Below, one piece after another: positions 1-10,371 of a stretch of DNA of 64,000 nucleotides. The notes below the pieces were generated by a model. The model made no database searches. It had not been told where the DNA came from and was given only the letters and a program-made list of their open reading frames with translations. This DNA comes from Porphyra umbilicalis (taxonomy: Eukaryota; Rhodophyta; Bangiophyceae; Bangiales; Bangiaceae). How positions within the stretch are numbered: the first letter of the stretch is position 1; each line of letters begins with the position of its first letter. Made by a program: the position numbers and the translations under genes. Location: assembly GCA_002049455.2 (NCBI GenBank), contig KV918920.1, positions 104,043 through 168,042 on the forward strand, written 5' to 3'.

Positions 1-11
1 ACGTTGTTGAG

Positions 12-1502
12 ATGATCCACGTTGGCGGGTCGGCGGCGGCGGCGCCGTTCCCAAACTGCTCTGCGCGCCTCAACGCCATGTCGGTCGCCCGCGTGTCGGC
101 CGCGTACGACGGGTTGAACGGGCTGACGCCCGTGCGGGGGTTGGATCCGGGCGCCGACGACCGCTGCCGCGTGTGCGTGCGCGTTGGCCGCTCGCCGACG
201 GTGCCGCTAACCGCCGCCGCGCTGTCTTCGGGCTCACCGACGGGCGTTTCAGTGTCGCTGACGACCAGCGACGCGTTTCAATACTGCGTCGACGGGCGCC
301 GGCGGTCCGCCGACGTGTCACAAACGGTCTTCTCGCGGCTGCTCGCGGCGATGGGCGAGAAGATCCTCCAACACCGCGCCGCGCTCATTGAGCGCGGCAC
401 CATCCGGGTGTCGCCCGACTTTAACTTGACGGAGCGCTTCTCGTCTGGGGACCTCCGCTGGTTCACCTACTCCCGCGACCCGCGGGACAATGACGAGGCG
501 CGCGGGTCGGCGGACCTCAACTTGACGGGGCTCATCGGCTTCCACTGCAACGTCTACTTTTTTAGCGGCTACTTTTATCCGTCGGACGACCCGCCGGGCA
601 GCGTCGCCTACCGCCTCAACAGGCGGGGGCTGTGGGAGCCCATCGGGACGGGGTCCGTCTTTGTCATTCGCGGCGCCGACACGTTTGTCGGCATCTCTGA
701 GGCGTCGCCGCTCGACGTACTAGCGCCCTACCCGACGCGCAACGAACTCAACGCGGCGCGGCGGGACCTGGCACAGGGGCGCACGTCCCCGTCCCAGGTG
801 CTGGCGGGGGGGGGGGGAGGCACCCCCACCCCCGCGCCCGCCAACGCAACGGTGGCGGCGGGTGCGGGGGTGGTCGCCGCCGGCGACGCCACCGGCATGG
901 CAAACGGCGGCGGCGGCGGGGGTAGCGGGGGTGGCGGCGGCGCGGTCGGGGCGGCGGCGGCCGTGTCGCCCCCCCCCACCCCCACCCCCCCGCCCCTGAC
1001 GCCGGAGCAGCGCGCCCTCCAAGTGCGCGCCCTCGAGCAGTTCCTCAACCGCTCCGCCCTCCACATGCTCGTCTACACGCAGGCGGCGGTGGAGACGACG
1101 CCGTCGGGCAACGACCTGTCGCGCGCGCGGGAGGTGGCGCTCGTCGGCCAAGGCGAGCGCTTCCTCCGCCTCGGCCTCTCCCAGTCGATCGGCTATGACG
1201 GGACGCCCCGGTTTGCGGCGGAGGAGCTCGCGCGCTCCGAGCTGTCCCTCCCCCGCCTGCGCTTTTTCGAGGCGGGCGCCTTCTCCGAGTGGCTCTTTGA
1301 CGTGCGCTACACGAGTTTTGTGACGGCGACCGCGTCGGAAGCGCCGGCCGTCTCCACGTCGCAGTACGTGGCGGACGTGGCCAACTACTTTGGCGCCTTT
1401 ACGGGGCTGTCGACGTTTACGCTGCTGATTGTGCCGGCCAACCTGCTCGCCGCGTGGGTCGCGGGCCGCTGGCGTGACCGCCGGTGGTGGTGGCAGCGGT
1501 AG
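12..1502 (+). CDS. Membrane-anchored hypothetical protein, 5' end probably outside window
   Basis: An open frame of 496 codons, still open to the window edge upstream of the ATG at 12, so the true start may lie outside. The protein has an N-terminal globular part (residues about 1-255) containing a Tyr/Phe-rich stretch near residues 175-190. A Gly/Pro low-complexity linker follows (about 265-335), then a second globular part (about 335-450) and one hydrophobic C-terminal segment (about 463-487) followed by a basic tail ending in RWWWQR. The hydrophobic segment contains GAFTGLSTFT, which fits the G-x-F-x-G-x-S pattern of the second membrane helix of DEG/ENaC channels. The rest shows no clear similarity to that family, so the link is tentative. 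No family is assigned with confidence. That the ORF is coding is likely from its mixed composition and length in a frame without stops. Confidence 0.6.
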   Translation: MIHVGGSAAAAPFPNCSARLNAMSVARVSAAYDGLNGLTPVRGLDPGADDRCRVCVRVGRSPTVPLTAAALSSGSPTGVSVSLTTSDAFQYCVDGRRRSADVSQTVFSRLLAAMGEKILQHRAALIERGTIRVSPDFNLTERFSSGDLRWFTYSRDPRDNDEARGSADLNLTGLIGFHCNVYFFSGYFYPSDDPPGSVAYRLNRRGLWEPIGTGSVFVIRGADTFVGISEASPLDVLAPYPTRNELNAARRDLAQGRTSPSQVLAGGGGGTPTPAPANATVAAGAGVVAAGDATGMANGGGGGGSGGGGGAVGAAAAVSPPPTPTPPPLTPEQRALQVRALEQFLNRSALHMLVYTQAAVETTPSGNDLSRAREVALVGQGERFLRLGLSQSIGYDGTPRFAAEELARSELSLPRLRFFEAGAFSEWLFDVRYTSFVTATASEAPAVSTSQYVADVANYFGAFTGLSTFTLLIVPANLLAAWVAGRWRDRRWWWQR

Positions 1503-2526
1503 CAGGCGGCGTGGTCGGGGTTGGGGGAGAAGGGGGGGGGGCTGGCGGCGGGGGGGGGGGGGGGGGGCTGGGGCCCGCGGTGGGCAGGTGCGGAGGGGGG
1601 GATGGATGGTCGGCGTCGGGCGGGGGGCGTGCCTGCGAGCGCCGGGTAGGAGTGGTGGGGGGAGACGAGATGGCTGGGTGGGCGGAGGAGTCGTTCTTGT
1701 CGGGGCTGGCCGCGGCGGTGGTGGCGGCGGGGGTGCCTCGCCGTCGGCGGACCGACTGGGTGTGTGCAGCCTCTGGCAGGGATCGGGCGCCTTTTTTTTT
1801 GGTAACGTATTTAATGTGTTTCAGTTTTTTTTTTTTTTTGGACGCCGCAGGCAACAGAGCGGTACGGCTCCGCCGTCCCCAACACCGCCCGTCTGCCTAC
1901 GCGAAACTCGGCGCGCCCGACCCCCCACCCAGTTGCCGGTCTGTCCCTGTCGCATGAACCAGCAGCGTGCCGAGCCAATCATCGACGTCGGCTGCAGGGA
2001 TTGTGGGGTGGTGTTGGTGGGGGACGGGGTGCAACACAGAAAGAGTGCAGCAAAAAGCGCGCCACGCCGGGATTTTTGGGAGCACGGCTGTATGCGTTGC
2101 TTCTCCTAGCCGGAGCGCACGGACGCACGAGCTCTGAGAAAAAATGGTCGATATTTGGCCCAGAGTGACTAGAGGTGAGTTTCTCTGTTGGCGGACGCCT
2201 CGTTTGGCGTGGAGGATGCGTGAGGATGGAAACCCACGATGGGGGGGAACTGGAACGACGCCGATACGGCCGATGTCGGCCTTGAAGGTGTACCGGACCT
2301 GCAAATTGTGAGATCTGGAGCTGTGTGGGGGTGGGGGGCAGTGGCACGGGGAGGCAGCAAGTAGAAATGGCTCGGCAGGGCGATTCCATCAGCGGCACGT
2401 CACAACCCTTTCTCTATTGTTCTTCGGTTGCGAAGTGCTCTATTCATTTGTGCACCGATGTCCATCTTGTTTACTTTCGCTCGCGTGCGCATGTGCGACC
2501 CATCGGCCACACACAATTCCCTCGGG
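1503..2526. other. Intergenic, homopolymer-rich
   Basis: No convincing gene. It contains a G-run around 1551-1567, a T-run around 1825-1839 and T/C-rich tracts. The only recognisable element is one transposon-like terminus at 2069-2093. Confidence 0.5.
2069..2093 (-). repeat. Isolated terminus of mariner-like fold-back element
   Basis: The minus strand reads TA-CAGCCGTGCTCCCAAAAATC, nearly the same as the terminal repeat of the element at 4326-4461 and, like it, bounded by TA. No partner terminus was found nearby, so this is a solo or decayed end. Confidence 0.45.
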
Positions 2527-2760
2527 CTACGGAGCGGTATCGAAACAACCGGGCGGGCGCGTCTCCGGCGTCGCTGCCACGGAGTCGAGCATCGTTTCCG
2601 CGAGGCACACTCCGCAGACGGTGGTGTAGGCCAAAGGCGTTCCGCCCGAGCGCAGCTTAGGGTCTTTACACGCGGGCGTGTCCCTGGTGCGACAGCCGCA
2701 CCAGAACTTCTCTTCTCCCTTGCATTGGCATGCGTAGATGACCTTGAGCATGTCGCACAT
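2527..2760 (-). CDS. Small cysteine-rich hypothetical protein, 77 aa
   Basis: A 77-codon frame that starts at an ATG in good context (GTCACCATGTG). It holds nine cysteines, including CQCK, CGC and CGVC motifs spread through the chain, with a mixed, non-repetitive composition unlike its GC-skewed neighbours. The frame is open upstream to about 3000, but the upstream part is low-complexity Pro/Ser and looks like leader or noise. No signal peptide is visible. CxC spacing could mean metal binding or disulphides; the family is not recognised. A larger minus-strand frame overlaps it in another phase and looks less like protein. Confidence 0.4.
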   Translation of the reverse strand: MCDMLKVIYACQCKGEEKFWCGCRTRDTPACKDPKLRSGGTPLAYTTVCGVCLAETMLDSVAATPETRPPGCFDTAP

Positions 2761-3946
2761 GGTGACCAAGGCGGGGGAGAAATGGCTCGGTGTTGGATGG
2801 GTGCGAGTGAAGGAAGGCGTTGAAGACAAGCGGGTACCTTGGAAGGGGAAAGGGTCGGCTTGTCGAGGGAACGTTGATGGGGAAGGGGCGGCTGCGTGCT
2901 TGGGTGGCGCAACCGGGAGGTAAGGATGGACTCGTTTGACGGAGCTCTTGACGAGAAGTGGGCGCTCCAACAAGGCCTTTGCGCGATGCGGAAATGGCAT
3001 GCACCCTCCGCGGGACGCACGCGCGTGACAATAGCCGCTGACTCAGTCGAGGCGGCTGGCAATGGCACTGCCACCTGAGGGGTGCAACGTTGAACGTTTC
3101 GCTCTGCCCGCTGCTCGCGAGGGGCTTCCGCTATGAGCGCACGACTGTCTCGATGGTCGACGGCACCGTAAACCACTGCATGCTCGTAAAGGACCACGTC
3201 AGGCGAGTGCTCTATGATAGACCAGGAAAACCCGCAAGGAACCGCCCTCACCTCACCAAGAGAGGTGAGATTGAGAACTGCAGCCCTTCCGCGGCGCGTC
3301 GGCACCGCCTGGCGCCGCTGCCAGACGTTTCCTTCGGTCAGGGCACGAACCTCACAAGCAGTGTCAAAATGTGATTGTTGCTGATGACGTCAGCCGAATC
3401 CATGGAAATTGTTGGCGATGCCTCAGGGATGAAAACGAAAGGCACCTCTGGATCGATAGAGGTGCTGATTGGTCAACTGGCTCTGTGGATGGTGGGTTCG
3501 CAGCCGCCCATTCTTTGTCTGTCGTGTACCCACGTCGACCTTGGCCGATTATGCTACTATAGGATATTCTATTGCAGTCTCCCCAATTTTGGCCGGTCCC
3601 GACAAGAGCAACTGTGCAGGATAGATGCACGACAGCCATCCACCCGGCCGGATACGACCTCACGACCAATTAGAAGTAGCGCGGACTGTAGATTGTTCTT
3701 GTCCGGATCGGCTAGAATCGGGAAGACTGCAATACATGTTCATTGGTGCAGCGGGCGACTCCATGCAAACTCGACTCTCGCGAGTACAGTGCTGTACCGT
3801 GCGGTGCACTTGAAGACGCGGCGCTTCTCCGTATGGCAATGACCCGGGTTCGATTCTCGCTGCAAGAGGGATCGGTTTGGGCAGGGTGGTGGCGCTGACG
3901 TCTGGTCCAGCCGGAGGGTGGCGGACGTTGTCATTTCCATTCGCCT

Positions 3947-4020
3947 TACAGCCGGTCTCTCAAACATCCCGCACTCCAACAGTTGCAAAAGAGTTCCAAA
4001 TCGGCCTCTACGACCCCGCG
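3947..4020 (+). repeat. Half copy of mariner-like fold-back element
   Basis: Starts TACAGCCGGTCTCTC and then matches the left arm of the palindrome at 4326-4461 for about 60 bases, up to the central GACCCCGC. The right arm is absent here. Confidence 0.5.
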
Positions 4021-4104
4021 TACGCGGCCGCAGTCCGCCGCGTGAGCCGCTGCTTCGCCACGCGTGCATAAATGAACTGAGAGCAATGACAGAGTACCAT
4101 GGTT

Positions 4105-4188
4105 GTGTGAGACGGAACATCGCTCGTGTCAGACGGGACTGTTTCCGTGTGAGACGGAAAATCGTGCGTGTGGGATGGAAAAACGTTG
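4105..4188 (+). repeat. 21-bp tandem repeat, four units
   Basis: Four consecutive units start at 4105, 4126, 4147 and 4168, with consensus GTGTGAGACGGAAAATCG plus three variable bases. It sits between the two fold-back element copies. Confidence 0.7.
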
Positions 4189-4325
4189 GGTTCGCCGTCA
4201 GCACCTGTGAACTGTTCCTCTCCGCGCGATCTCTACGTCAAGAGAGTACAGACGGAACAACCGCACAAAAACCAGCGGCGGCTGGTAGCTCATCTACGAT
4301 TGCCAGTGCTGCACATGTCCGTCAG

Positions 4326-4461
4326 TACAGCCGTTCTCCCAAAAATCCCGCACTCCAACAGTTGCAAAAGAGTTCCAAATCGGCCTCTACGACCCCGCAG
4401 AGGCCGATTTGGAACTATTTGGTAACAGTTGGAGTGCGGGATTTTTCAGAGAACGGCTGTA
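4326..4461. mobile_element. Palindromic TA-flanked MITE (mariner-like)
   Basis: A 136-bp near-perfect palindrome with arms of about 62 bases around a central ACGACCCCGC. It starts TACAGCCGTTCTC and ends GAGAACGGCTGTA. TA at both ends fits the TA target duplication of Tc1/mariner-type elements. It has no coding capacity. The superfamily is inferred only from the TA ends and the shape. Confidence 0.55.
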
Positions 4462-5731
4462 CGTCGTCGTTGCTGTCACGCGGGGTGCCTGAAAAGCCGC
4501 GGACCCACACGCGCCAGAACCACCAAACAGAGCTCACAACCAACACCAGCGACGTTCCCGAGGACGTAGAGCGTGGAGAGGCCCCGGGATGGGGGCCTAC
4601 CAAATTGTCCAACGCTGTGTCCCACTTTGGGAGCAGTCGCAGCAGCGTGCGAGGCGGGACGTGGCGAGATCCCCGACGTCGCGTCGGCGAAGCAGGAGAG
4701 CGCATCGAGAGCGACGACACGCATGCGGCCAGAGACGAACAGGGCTGTGCTCGTCAGCGTTCAAAAGGGATAGGGAAACAGCAAAGGCACGAACACATCG
4801 TTTGTTAAGGGCCAAGAACAACATTGCGGCCCCCAAATTTTGGTGTCGAGAGCCATAGCGTGCGACCCCGTTGAGCCAACTCTCTGAAAGTCAAATCCTG
4901 GTGTTCTTGTATGACAGGCCCGTGCCACTTGCGCGGATGCACGTATTTGAGGAGCTGGCCGCGAGCACTTGTTCTTGCCCAGTGAACGACACTCGAATTC
5001 GCGTCTCGCGGATCCTGCTCCACCGCCACCACGCCCTCTCTGTCGACACCGCCGGACTGGACGGCATGCCGCCAAGGATCCACTCTCCACCCGGTCGGCC
5101 CACCAGCTGGACCTGCAGGTGGGAGCCCGTGAGGTCGTGGAGTGTGGCGGTGGCTAACGTTCCCGCCCGACGTCTTTTCGCTCGCAGCAGTTGACCCTTA
5201 CGTGTGCAGCGCCGGCCTCCAATTTGAGGTTGCCGCCCAGCCGACCGCCGCCGCCGCTGGCGCCACCGCTGCCGCTGCCACTGCAGCCGCCGTAGCGCAC
5301 GCCCGTGCTGTGTCCCGGTGACGCGCGGGCACAGACATGGAGACCAATGCCGCCGCCGTCCCTCCCGCTGGCGATGCTGCCTGGGGAGGTATATCAGCAG
5401 TAGTTTCTTCCGCGCCCTGAGACCCGGCGGAACCGTCTTTTCTCACCACTGCCTGGTCGTCGTTGGCCCTTCCCAGGTCGTCCGCCGGTCCTTCCTCTTG
5501 TGAACGCCTTTTCGCGTTCCCGTTCCCGTTCCTCCCCCTCTTCCCCCCTCTGGGCGTCTCTGTCCATGGTTGCAGTTGTTTTCCGTGCCGTCGGTGTTGC
5601 GCGTCGCGGCGGGTGCGGGGCCGACGCCCGAGCCATCCGCCTGGTTGCTTGACGGGAGCACTGTGCGCATCAGCTCCATCTTGGTGCGGAGCGTGGCGCA
5701 CCGGTGGATGGGCGTGCGGCGTGCGGCCGCC

Positions 5732-8413
5732 ATGTCGCGAGTGGCGCTGTGCGTGGCGGCCGCCGTCTCCCTCGCGGCGCTGCTGACGGCGCCCGCCGAC
5801 GGGCGGCGAGTCGACCTCAAAGTCAACATGGGCGGCGGCCCCGTGTCGGGCGGTTTTGTCAGCGAGATTGAGGCGATTGACTTGACCGACACGTCCTTTG
5901 CCAAGATGCGCGACCACAGCGGCAAGTTGACGGGGCCCTATGCCGAGGTGCTCCAGACGCAACGCTTCTCCCGCGAGGAGGACCTCTTCCTACACTTCCC
6001 CGTCGACGACGGCGTCTACACGGTGACGCTGCTGTTTGCCGAGACGTGGGACGGCGCGTGCGAGTCGGGCAAGCGCGTCTTTGACGTGTTCCTCGGCTCC
6101 AAGACGTTTGGCGTGCAAAAGGTGCTTGGCAACTTTGACATTTACCGCCACGCCAAGGGCTGCCACGTCGCCCTGAAGCGCAGCTTCCCCCACATCATCA
6201 CCAAGGACGGCCTGACGGTGGTACTCCGGCCGATCCGGCAGAACCCGCAGATTGGCGGCATCATCATATCGGGGCACAGTTACTCGGACACGCTGATGAA
6301 CTCGCTGCCGCTGGCGCCGGCGCTGCCCAATGATCGCCCAGACTTTAACAGCATGCGCGCGATGCTCCAGGTGCCCCCAGTCGACCCTGCGCTGCTGTAC
6401 GACCCGGCGACAAACCCCAAGTTTAACGTCAAGGGCGCCAAGCCGCCGCCCGCGAACGGCGGAGGCGGTGGTGGCGGTCTTCCTGGCGGCATGCCGGGTG
6501 GGATGGCCGGCGGCATGCCGGGCGGCGCGCCTGGTCACCCCGGGGGTATGTCCGGAATGAGCGGCGGTCCACCGGGCGCAGTGGCCGCCAACAATTTTGC
6601 CGCGGGTGGCGGCGGCGGCGATTATGGTGGGGGTGCCAACGCCTTCGGCGGCGGTGGCGGCGGCGCGATGGGTGGCGGCCAGGGTGACTTTGGTGGGGGC
6701 GCCCCGCAAGGTGCCTGGGGCGCCGCCCCTGGCTTTGGCGGCGGCGGCGGTGGCGGTGGCGGTGGCGGCTATGGCACTTACTCCCCTCGCCGCCGGTTGT
6801 TGACGGTGGAAGAACAGTACACGGGTTCGGCTCCGCCCGCCTACGCAGCCGCGCCCGCCTACGCGCAGCAGCCGGCGGGGGTGGCGCCGGTGGCGCCGCA
6901 GCAGAACCTGTGGCAGCAGCAGCAGCAGGTGGCGGCGGCGGCTGCGGCGGGCGCTGCCCAGGCGCCCATTACGACGTCGTCCGCGGTGGCGCCCGCGGCG
7001 CCCGGCCAGTGGCAGGCGTCCGACCTGGCGCCCGTGCCCCAGGTCGGGGCGCAGCCGCAGACGGGCATGGCCGCGTCGGTCGGTGTAGGGGGTACCCCGG
7101 GACAGGGGCAAGCGCCGGGCTTGTATACGCAGCAAGCTCCGGCCGCGCCGTCGCCCCCCTCCATGACCGCGCATACGCCAGAGGCGGCTCGCATGGCGAC
7201 GCCCATCGGGCAGACCTCCCCGACGACGATAGGCTATGGCAGCGTGGCCGTTGCACAGGGCGGCGGCGGCGTCGGTAGCGTTGGCCCCGCCGGTGAGGCG
7301 ACCGGCGGCGTCCAGACGCAGCTCGAGGCCAAGCCCCACGGCGCGGCGCCGTTTGCGCAAGTCCCGCCGGTGCAGCCGGCAGGGGCCTACGCGCCTGCGG
7401 CAGCGGTGGCGCCTGGCGCGGCCGCCCCGGGGATGGCGGCGGGCGTGACCCGCACTGCCGCAACGTCGCCCTCGGTCGACGCGCAAGTGCAGGCGCAGGC
7501 GTACGCGCAGGCGCAGGCGCAGGCGCAGGTGCTTGCGGGCCCACTCGGCACCGCCGCCACCCCCGGGTCTTATGGCGGTGGCGTGTCGTCGGGCGATGGG
7601 GGCTCCACAGGGTCACTGGTGTATGGCACTGCGGCCGGCGCCGCGCCGCTGCACGCCGATGGAGGGGCCGCCTCGGGCGCCGCAGAGTCTGTGGCCTCGC
7701 CGCAAGCGGGTGGCCCGACGGCGTACGGGGACGTTCCGACCGCTGGCGCGTATGGCGCGCAGGCGGCGGCGCCCGGTGGCGGCGCGTTGCAGCTCGACAT
7801 GCATGGGCAAGCGGCACTTCAGCAGGCGACCTACCCGCCGTCGGCCGCCGGTGACGCCGGCGCGGTCGCGGCGCCGCTAGACGTCGGCATCGCCAGCCGC
7901 GCAGCGTCGTACAATGCCGTTGCCGAGTCGATGGCAGCTGTCGTCCCCGGCCTGGCCGGCAGCGACGGGGTGCCGGTCGTGCGCTCCCTCGACCCGCTCG
8001 TGCCCGCCGAGACGACGGCAGCCTCGTATGACGTGCCCCCGCCTGCGGCCGCCACCTATGATGTGGCCGGCGGCTGCGTGCACAACGCGACGCACTGCTC
8101 GTGCGCGATGCAGCAGGCTTCGCTGCCCTACTCGGCGGGCGGAGGTGACTGCCTGTACGTGGAGGATCCAACGTCCTATCCGATGGGCTGCACGCGTGGC
8201 GCGTGTAGCGGGCACTATGCGTGCACCTGCGACGCGCCAGCGTCGGTGAACCGGCTGCTGTGTGGGCGGCGGTTGGCGACGAGCATCCTGGTGCCGGTCG
8301 ACGCGGCGCGGGGGCCCGTCGGCACAACCGCCAACGGCCAGTCGGTGGTGCCGTGCAGGCGCGCGGCGTTGGAGGGGTCGGGCGTCCTCGTGCTCGAGCC
8401 GGTCAGCCTGTAG
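5732..8413 (+). CDS. Secreted malectin-domain protein with low-complexity linker and Cys-rich C-terminus
   Basis: The ATG at 5732 (context CCGCCATGT) begins a classical signal peptide (MSRVALCVAAAVSLAALL, cleavage after about residue 24). An in-frame ATG at 5708 and open frame to 5570 would put an extra arm before the signal, so 5732 is preferred. Residues about 25-185 form a malectin-like carbohydrate-binding domain: YTVTLLFAETWDG, GKRVFDVFLG, a central FDIYRHA and the closing PQIGGIII strand are typical. Malectins bind glucose-containing glycans in the ER or, in receptor kinases, at the cell wall. The middle (about 225-800) is Gly/Met/Ala/Gln/Pro-rich with AQAQ repeats. The last 120 residues carry ten cysteines, starting CVHNATHCSC, with an N-glycosylation sequon. 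No membrane segment follows. A cell-wall or extracellular-matrix role is inferred. Confidence 0.8.
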   Translation: MSRVALCVAAAVSLAALLTAPADGRRVDLKVNMGGGPVSGGFVSEIEAIDLTDTSFAKMRDHSGKLTGPYAEVLQTQRFSREEDLFLHFPVDDGVYTVTLLFAETWDGACESGKRVFDVFLGSKTFGVQKVLGNFDIYRHAKGCHVALKRSFPHIITKDGLTVVLRPIRQNPQIGGIIISGHSYSDTLMNSLPLAPALPNDRPDFNSMRAMLQVPPVDPALLYDPATNPKFNVKGAKPPPANGGGGGGGLPGGMPGGMAGGMPGGAPGHPGGMSGMSGGPPGAVAANNFAAGGGGGDYGGGANAFGGGGGGAMGGGQGDFGGGAPQGAWGAAPGFGGGGGGGGGGGYGTYSPRRRLLTVEEQYTGSAPPAYAAAPAYAQQPAGVAPVAPQQNLWQQQQQVAAAAAAGAAQAPITTSSAVAPAAPGQWQASDLAPVPQVGAQPQTGMAASVGVGGTPGQGQAPGLYTQQAPAAPSPPSMTAHTPEAARMATPIGQTSPTTIGYGSVAVAQGGGGVGSVGPAGEATGGVQTQLEAKPHGAAPFAQVPPVQPAGAYAPAAAVAPGAAAPGMAAGVTRTAATSPSVDAQVQAQAYAQAQAQAQVLAGPLGTAATPGSYGGGVSSGDGGSTGSLVYGTAAGAAPLHADGGAASGAAESVASPQAGGPTAYGDVPTAGAYGAQAAAPGGGALQLDMHGQAALQQATYPPSAAGDAGAVAAPLDVGIASRAASYNAVAESMAAVVPGLAGSDGVPVVRSLDPLVPAETTAASYDVPPPAAATYDVAGGCVHNATHCSCAMQQASLPYSAGGGDCLYVEDPTSYPMGCTRGACSGHYACTCDAPASVNRLLCGRRLATSILVPVDAARGPVGTTANGQSVVPCRRAALEGSGVLVLEPVSL

Positions 8414-9049
8414 AGCAGTTGCAATAAGGGTACAGCTTGTGGGCGGATGGTTGTGATGGCGGCGTCGTGTGTACAAAGCTATTTGTGTCCTTGTTTTCTG
8501 CTCCTCCGGGTAGCGAGCAGAGCGTAGTCAATGATGCTCGCCCGTACCCTCGGCCTGGCGAAGACTGACACAAGCAGGCCAGTAGAAGGCATGGCCCACC
8601 CAACCAACCTGCAACATGGGGCTGCACACGATGGGGCGAATCACCCATGCAGTCCTACTCCCCTCCGAGCGCTGCGCGGTCGGCGAACACGATACTAAAT
8701 GAGAAAGGAACGACAGAAGCGTCGACGGGACGCTCCTCCATAGCGGGAACGGGGATAAAACGGGTTTGGGGAACAGTTGGCGTGACAAGAGCAACAGAAC
8801 ACGGCGGAAGGAAGCGTGGCGCACAGCACCACGCGACAATGTGCCATGTGCAAACCGCGATCACTGCAGCGAGCAGCGCAGCCGTTCCCTGACCAATCGG
8901 CCGCACCACCCCGCAGTCAGCACCAGTCCCAGGGCCAACGCGCACGGCACGCACGACAACACCAGTCGACGTTGTAGGAGCAGCGGTACCAACGGCAAAT
9001 GCAGGCGCAAGACGGGACCATACGGCAACAAACGGCAAGGGCAGAGACC
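8414..9049. other. Intergenic between convergent genes
   Basis: 3' flank of the malectin gene and of prefoldin subunit 6, which converge here. No supported gene or RNA was recognised. Confidence 0.5.
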
Positions 9050-9738
9050 TCACATGCCGCCCTGCATTTGAGCCATCTCCTGCTTCTGCAGCTCCGTTTG
9101 GAAGGCAATCAACGACGCGCGTTTCTGCTCCATCTCCGTCTCAATCGCGTGAACTCGGTTGTTGCCTGCTTGCAACTGCTCGCTAATCTTGCTCAGGCGG
9201 GTACGCACGTTGGTACGCGCCTCCTCCAACTCCTCGGCCAGCAACACGGGGCCGACCAGCTTGTACACGGCCGTGCCGTCGGGGACTTCGTCGAGCTCCT
9301 TGGCAACCAGTTGGTTTTCGAGGAACTGGTTCTTCAGTCCCATCACTGCGCTCATGGCCTTGGAAGCCTCTGCGAGAAAGAAAGGAGCGTGACAGCGGCA
9401 TGTATGTAGCGTGGCAAACGCATGACCAAAAGCAGCAGCAGAACCAGACGAAGCAAAAACGACGTAACGGGTCAGGACACTGCTGCAACCCGGCTCTTGA
9501 CATCACCATGCCCAAGAGACGCGAAGCGAGAGAAATGAAGGATACCATGAGAAGGAAACATCCCACGGCATCCGTCTTGTGCGCGCAAAAAGCCCTCTGC
9601 AAGCAGAACCGTACGACGGAAAAACGTGCGAGCGTCTGCGCGCAGGCGCCACATACCCTTTTGTAGAGCGATCATGTTTTGCATGATTGCTTCAAGCTTG
9701 GTCTTCGTCGCATCAGGAACCACCGCGTCCGACATCAT
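9050..9738 (-). CDS. PFDN6: Prefoldin subunit 6 (beta-type), two exons
   Basis: Prefoldin 6 is a beta subunit of the hexameric cytosolic chaperone that hands nascent actin and tubulin to CCT. Exon 1 spans 9738-9657 (minus) and encodes MMSDAVVPDATKTKLEAIMQ onward. The intron is 9656-9370 (287 bp) with donor GTATGT and acceptor TTTCTCGCAG, phase 1. Exon 2 is 9369-9050. Joining gives about 133 residues, close to the usual 125-130. Two coiled-coil helices flank a beta hairpin with the family signature YKLVGPVLL and the stretch EELEEARTNVRTRL. The C-terminus ends in a Met/Gln/Gly tail. The first Met could equally be at 9735. It is divergent from VPS13 with about 630 bp between the starts. Confidence 0.9.
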
Positions 9739-10371
9739 GAAGATGGTGGGAGAGAAGGGAGGACTACCGACGGGATGCTCGAAGACGGTGGACGGTGGTT
9801 TGTTCCACACTTGGGACGACGCCGCTGCCGTTTCCTCAACGACGAGACTCTGCGCCGAGCAGCCAAAAGCGTGGGCGCACTCGCCGGATCCAGCATGGTT
9901 GCAGAACACTGAATGTTTTCATGAAGTGTTCAAATTAATTTGAATGCACAAGTTTGCCACACGCGCAAGTGTTACCTTGAGCGCTTGGAATGGAGTGTCA
10001 CAATGCAACTTTCAGGTGCTCACAGGGATTGCGGTACTTAACGGCCACCAGACTGTGTTGGGTCTCAGCAACCAAGGAGTGGCTGCTGCAGCCAACGGTC
10101 GACACGCTGCCCTCGAGCACGGTGCGTGAAGGCGCGACCAACAGCGGCGTATCGCCCCCTTCTCGCATTGTCTTCGTGCCGCCGAGGCGCGCCTGCCATC
10201 TACGCTCGACATCGCACCTCTGCTTATCGCTGCTGAGGGTTCTGATGACGGTCTGTATCAGGTGTTCATTCTAAGGCGTCGCCCGTCCATCGACACCCGC
10301 CGTTTGGTCTGCTCGGCCCTGTCGGCACCGCCGCGGTCGCTACCACCCCTTTCCTCCCCACTCGAGGCACC
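9739..10371. promoter_or_regulatory. Divergent intergenic region, PFDN6 and VPS13
   Basis: 633 bp separate the start codons of two divergently oriented genes, so both promoters must lie here or in leader introns. No clear TATA box was found. Around 9903-9950 the sequence is relatively AT-rich compared with the surroundings. Confidence 0.45.

Larger units (their letters stand above)
2761..5731. other. Intergenic, transposon remnants and tandem repeats
   Basis: About 3 kb without a supported gene. It holds a half copy (3947-4020) and a palindromic full copy (4326-4461) of a TA-flanked fold-back element, and a 21-bp tandem repeat at 4105-4188. The last few hundred bases before 5732 are the likely 5' leader of the malectin gene. 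Pyrimidine-rich runs ending in CAG occur there (for example TTGCAG at 5571-5576), so an intron in the leader is possible. Confidence 0.5.

Noticed and set aside
2400-3305. A 301-codon minus-strand frame
   Set aside because: Composition is Arg/Ser/Pro noise with no motif. The overlapping Cys-rich frame in another phase is more plausible.
3841-3866. tRNA-like T-arm (GGGTTCGATTCTC)
   Set aside because: Only four of five stem pairs form, and no acceptor or anticodon arm fits upstream. At most a B-box relic.
5990-8327. Long minus-strand frames opposite the malectin gene
   Set aside because: They are Arg/Pro-rich mirror frames caused by GC-rich codons. The plus strand has a signal peptide and a known domain.
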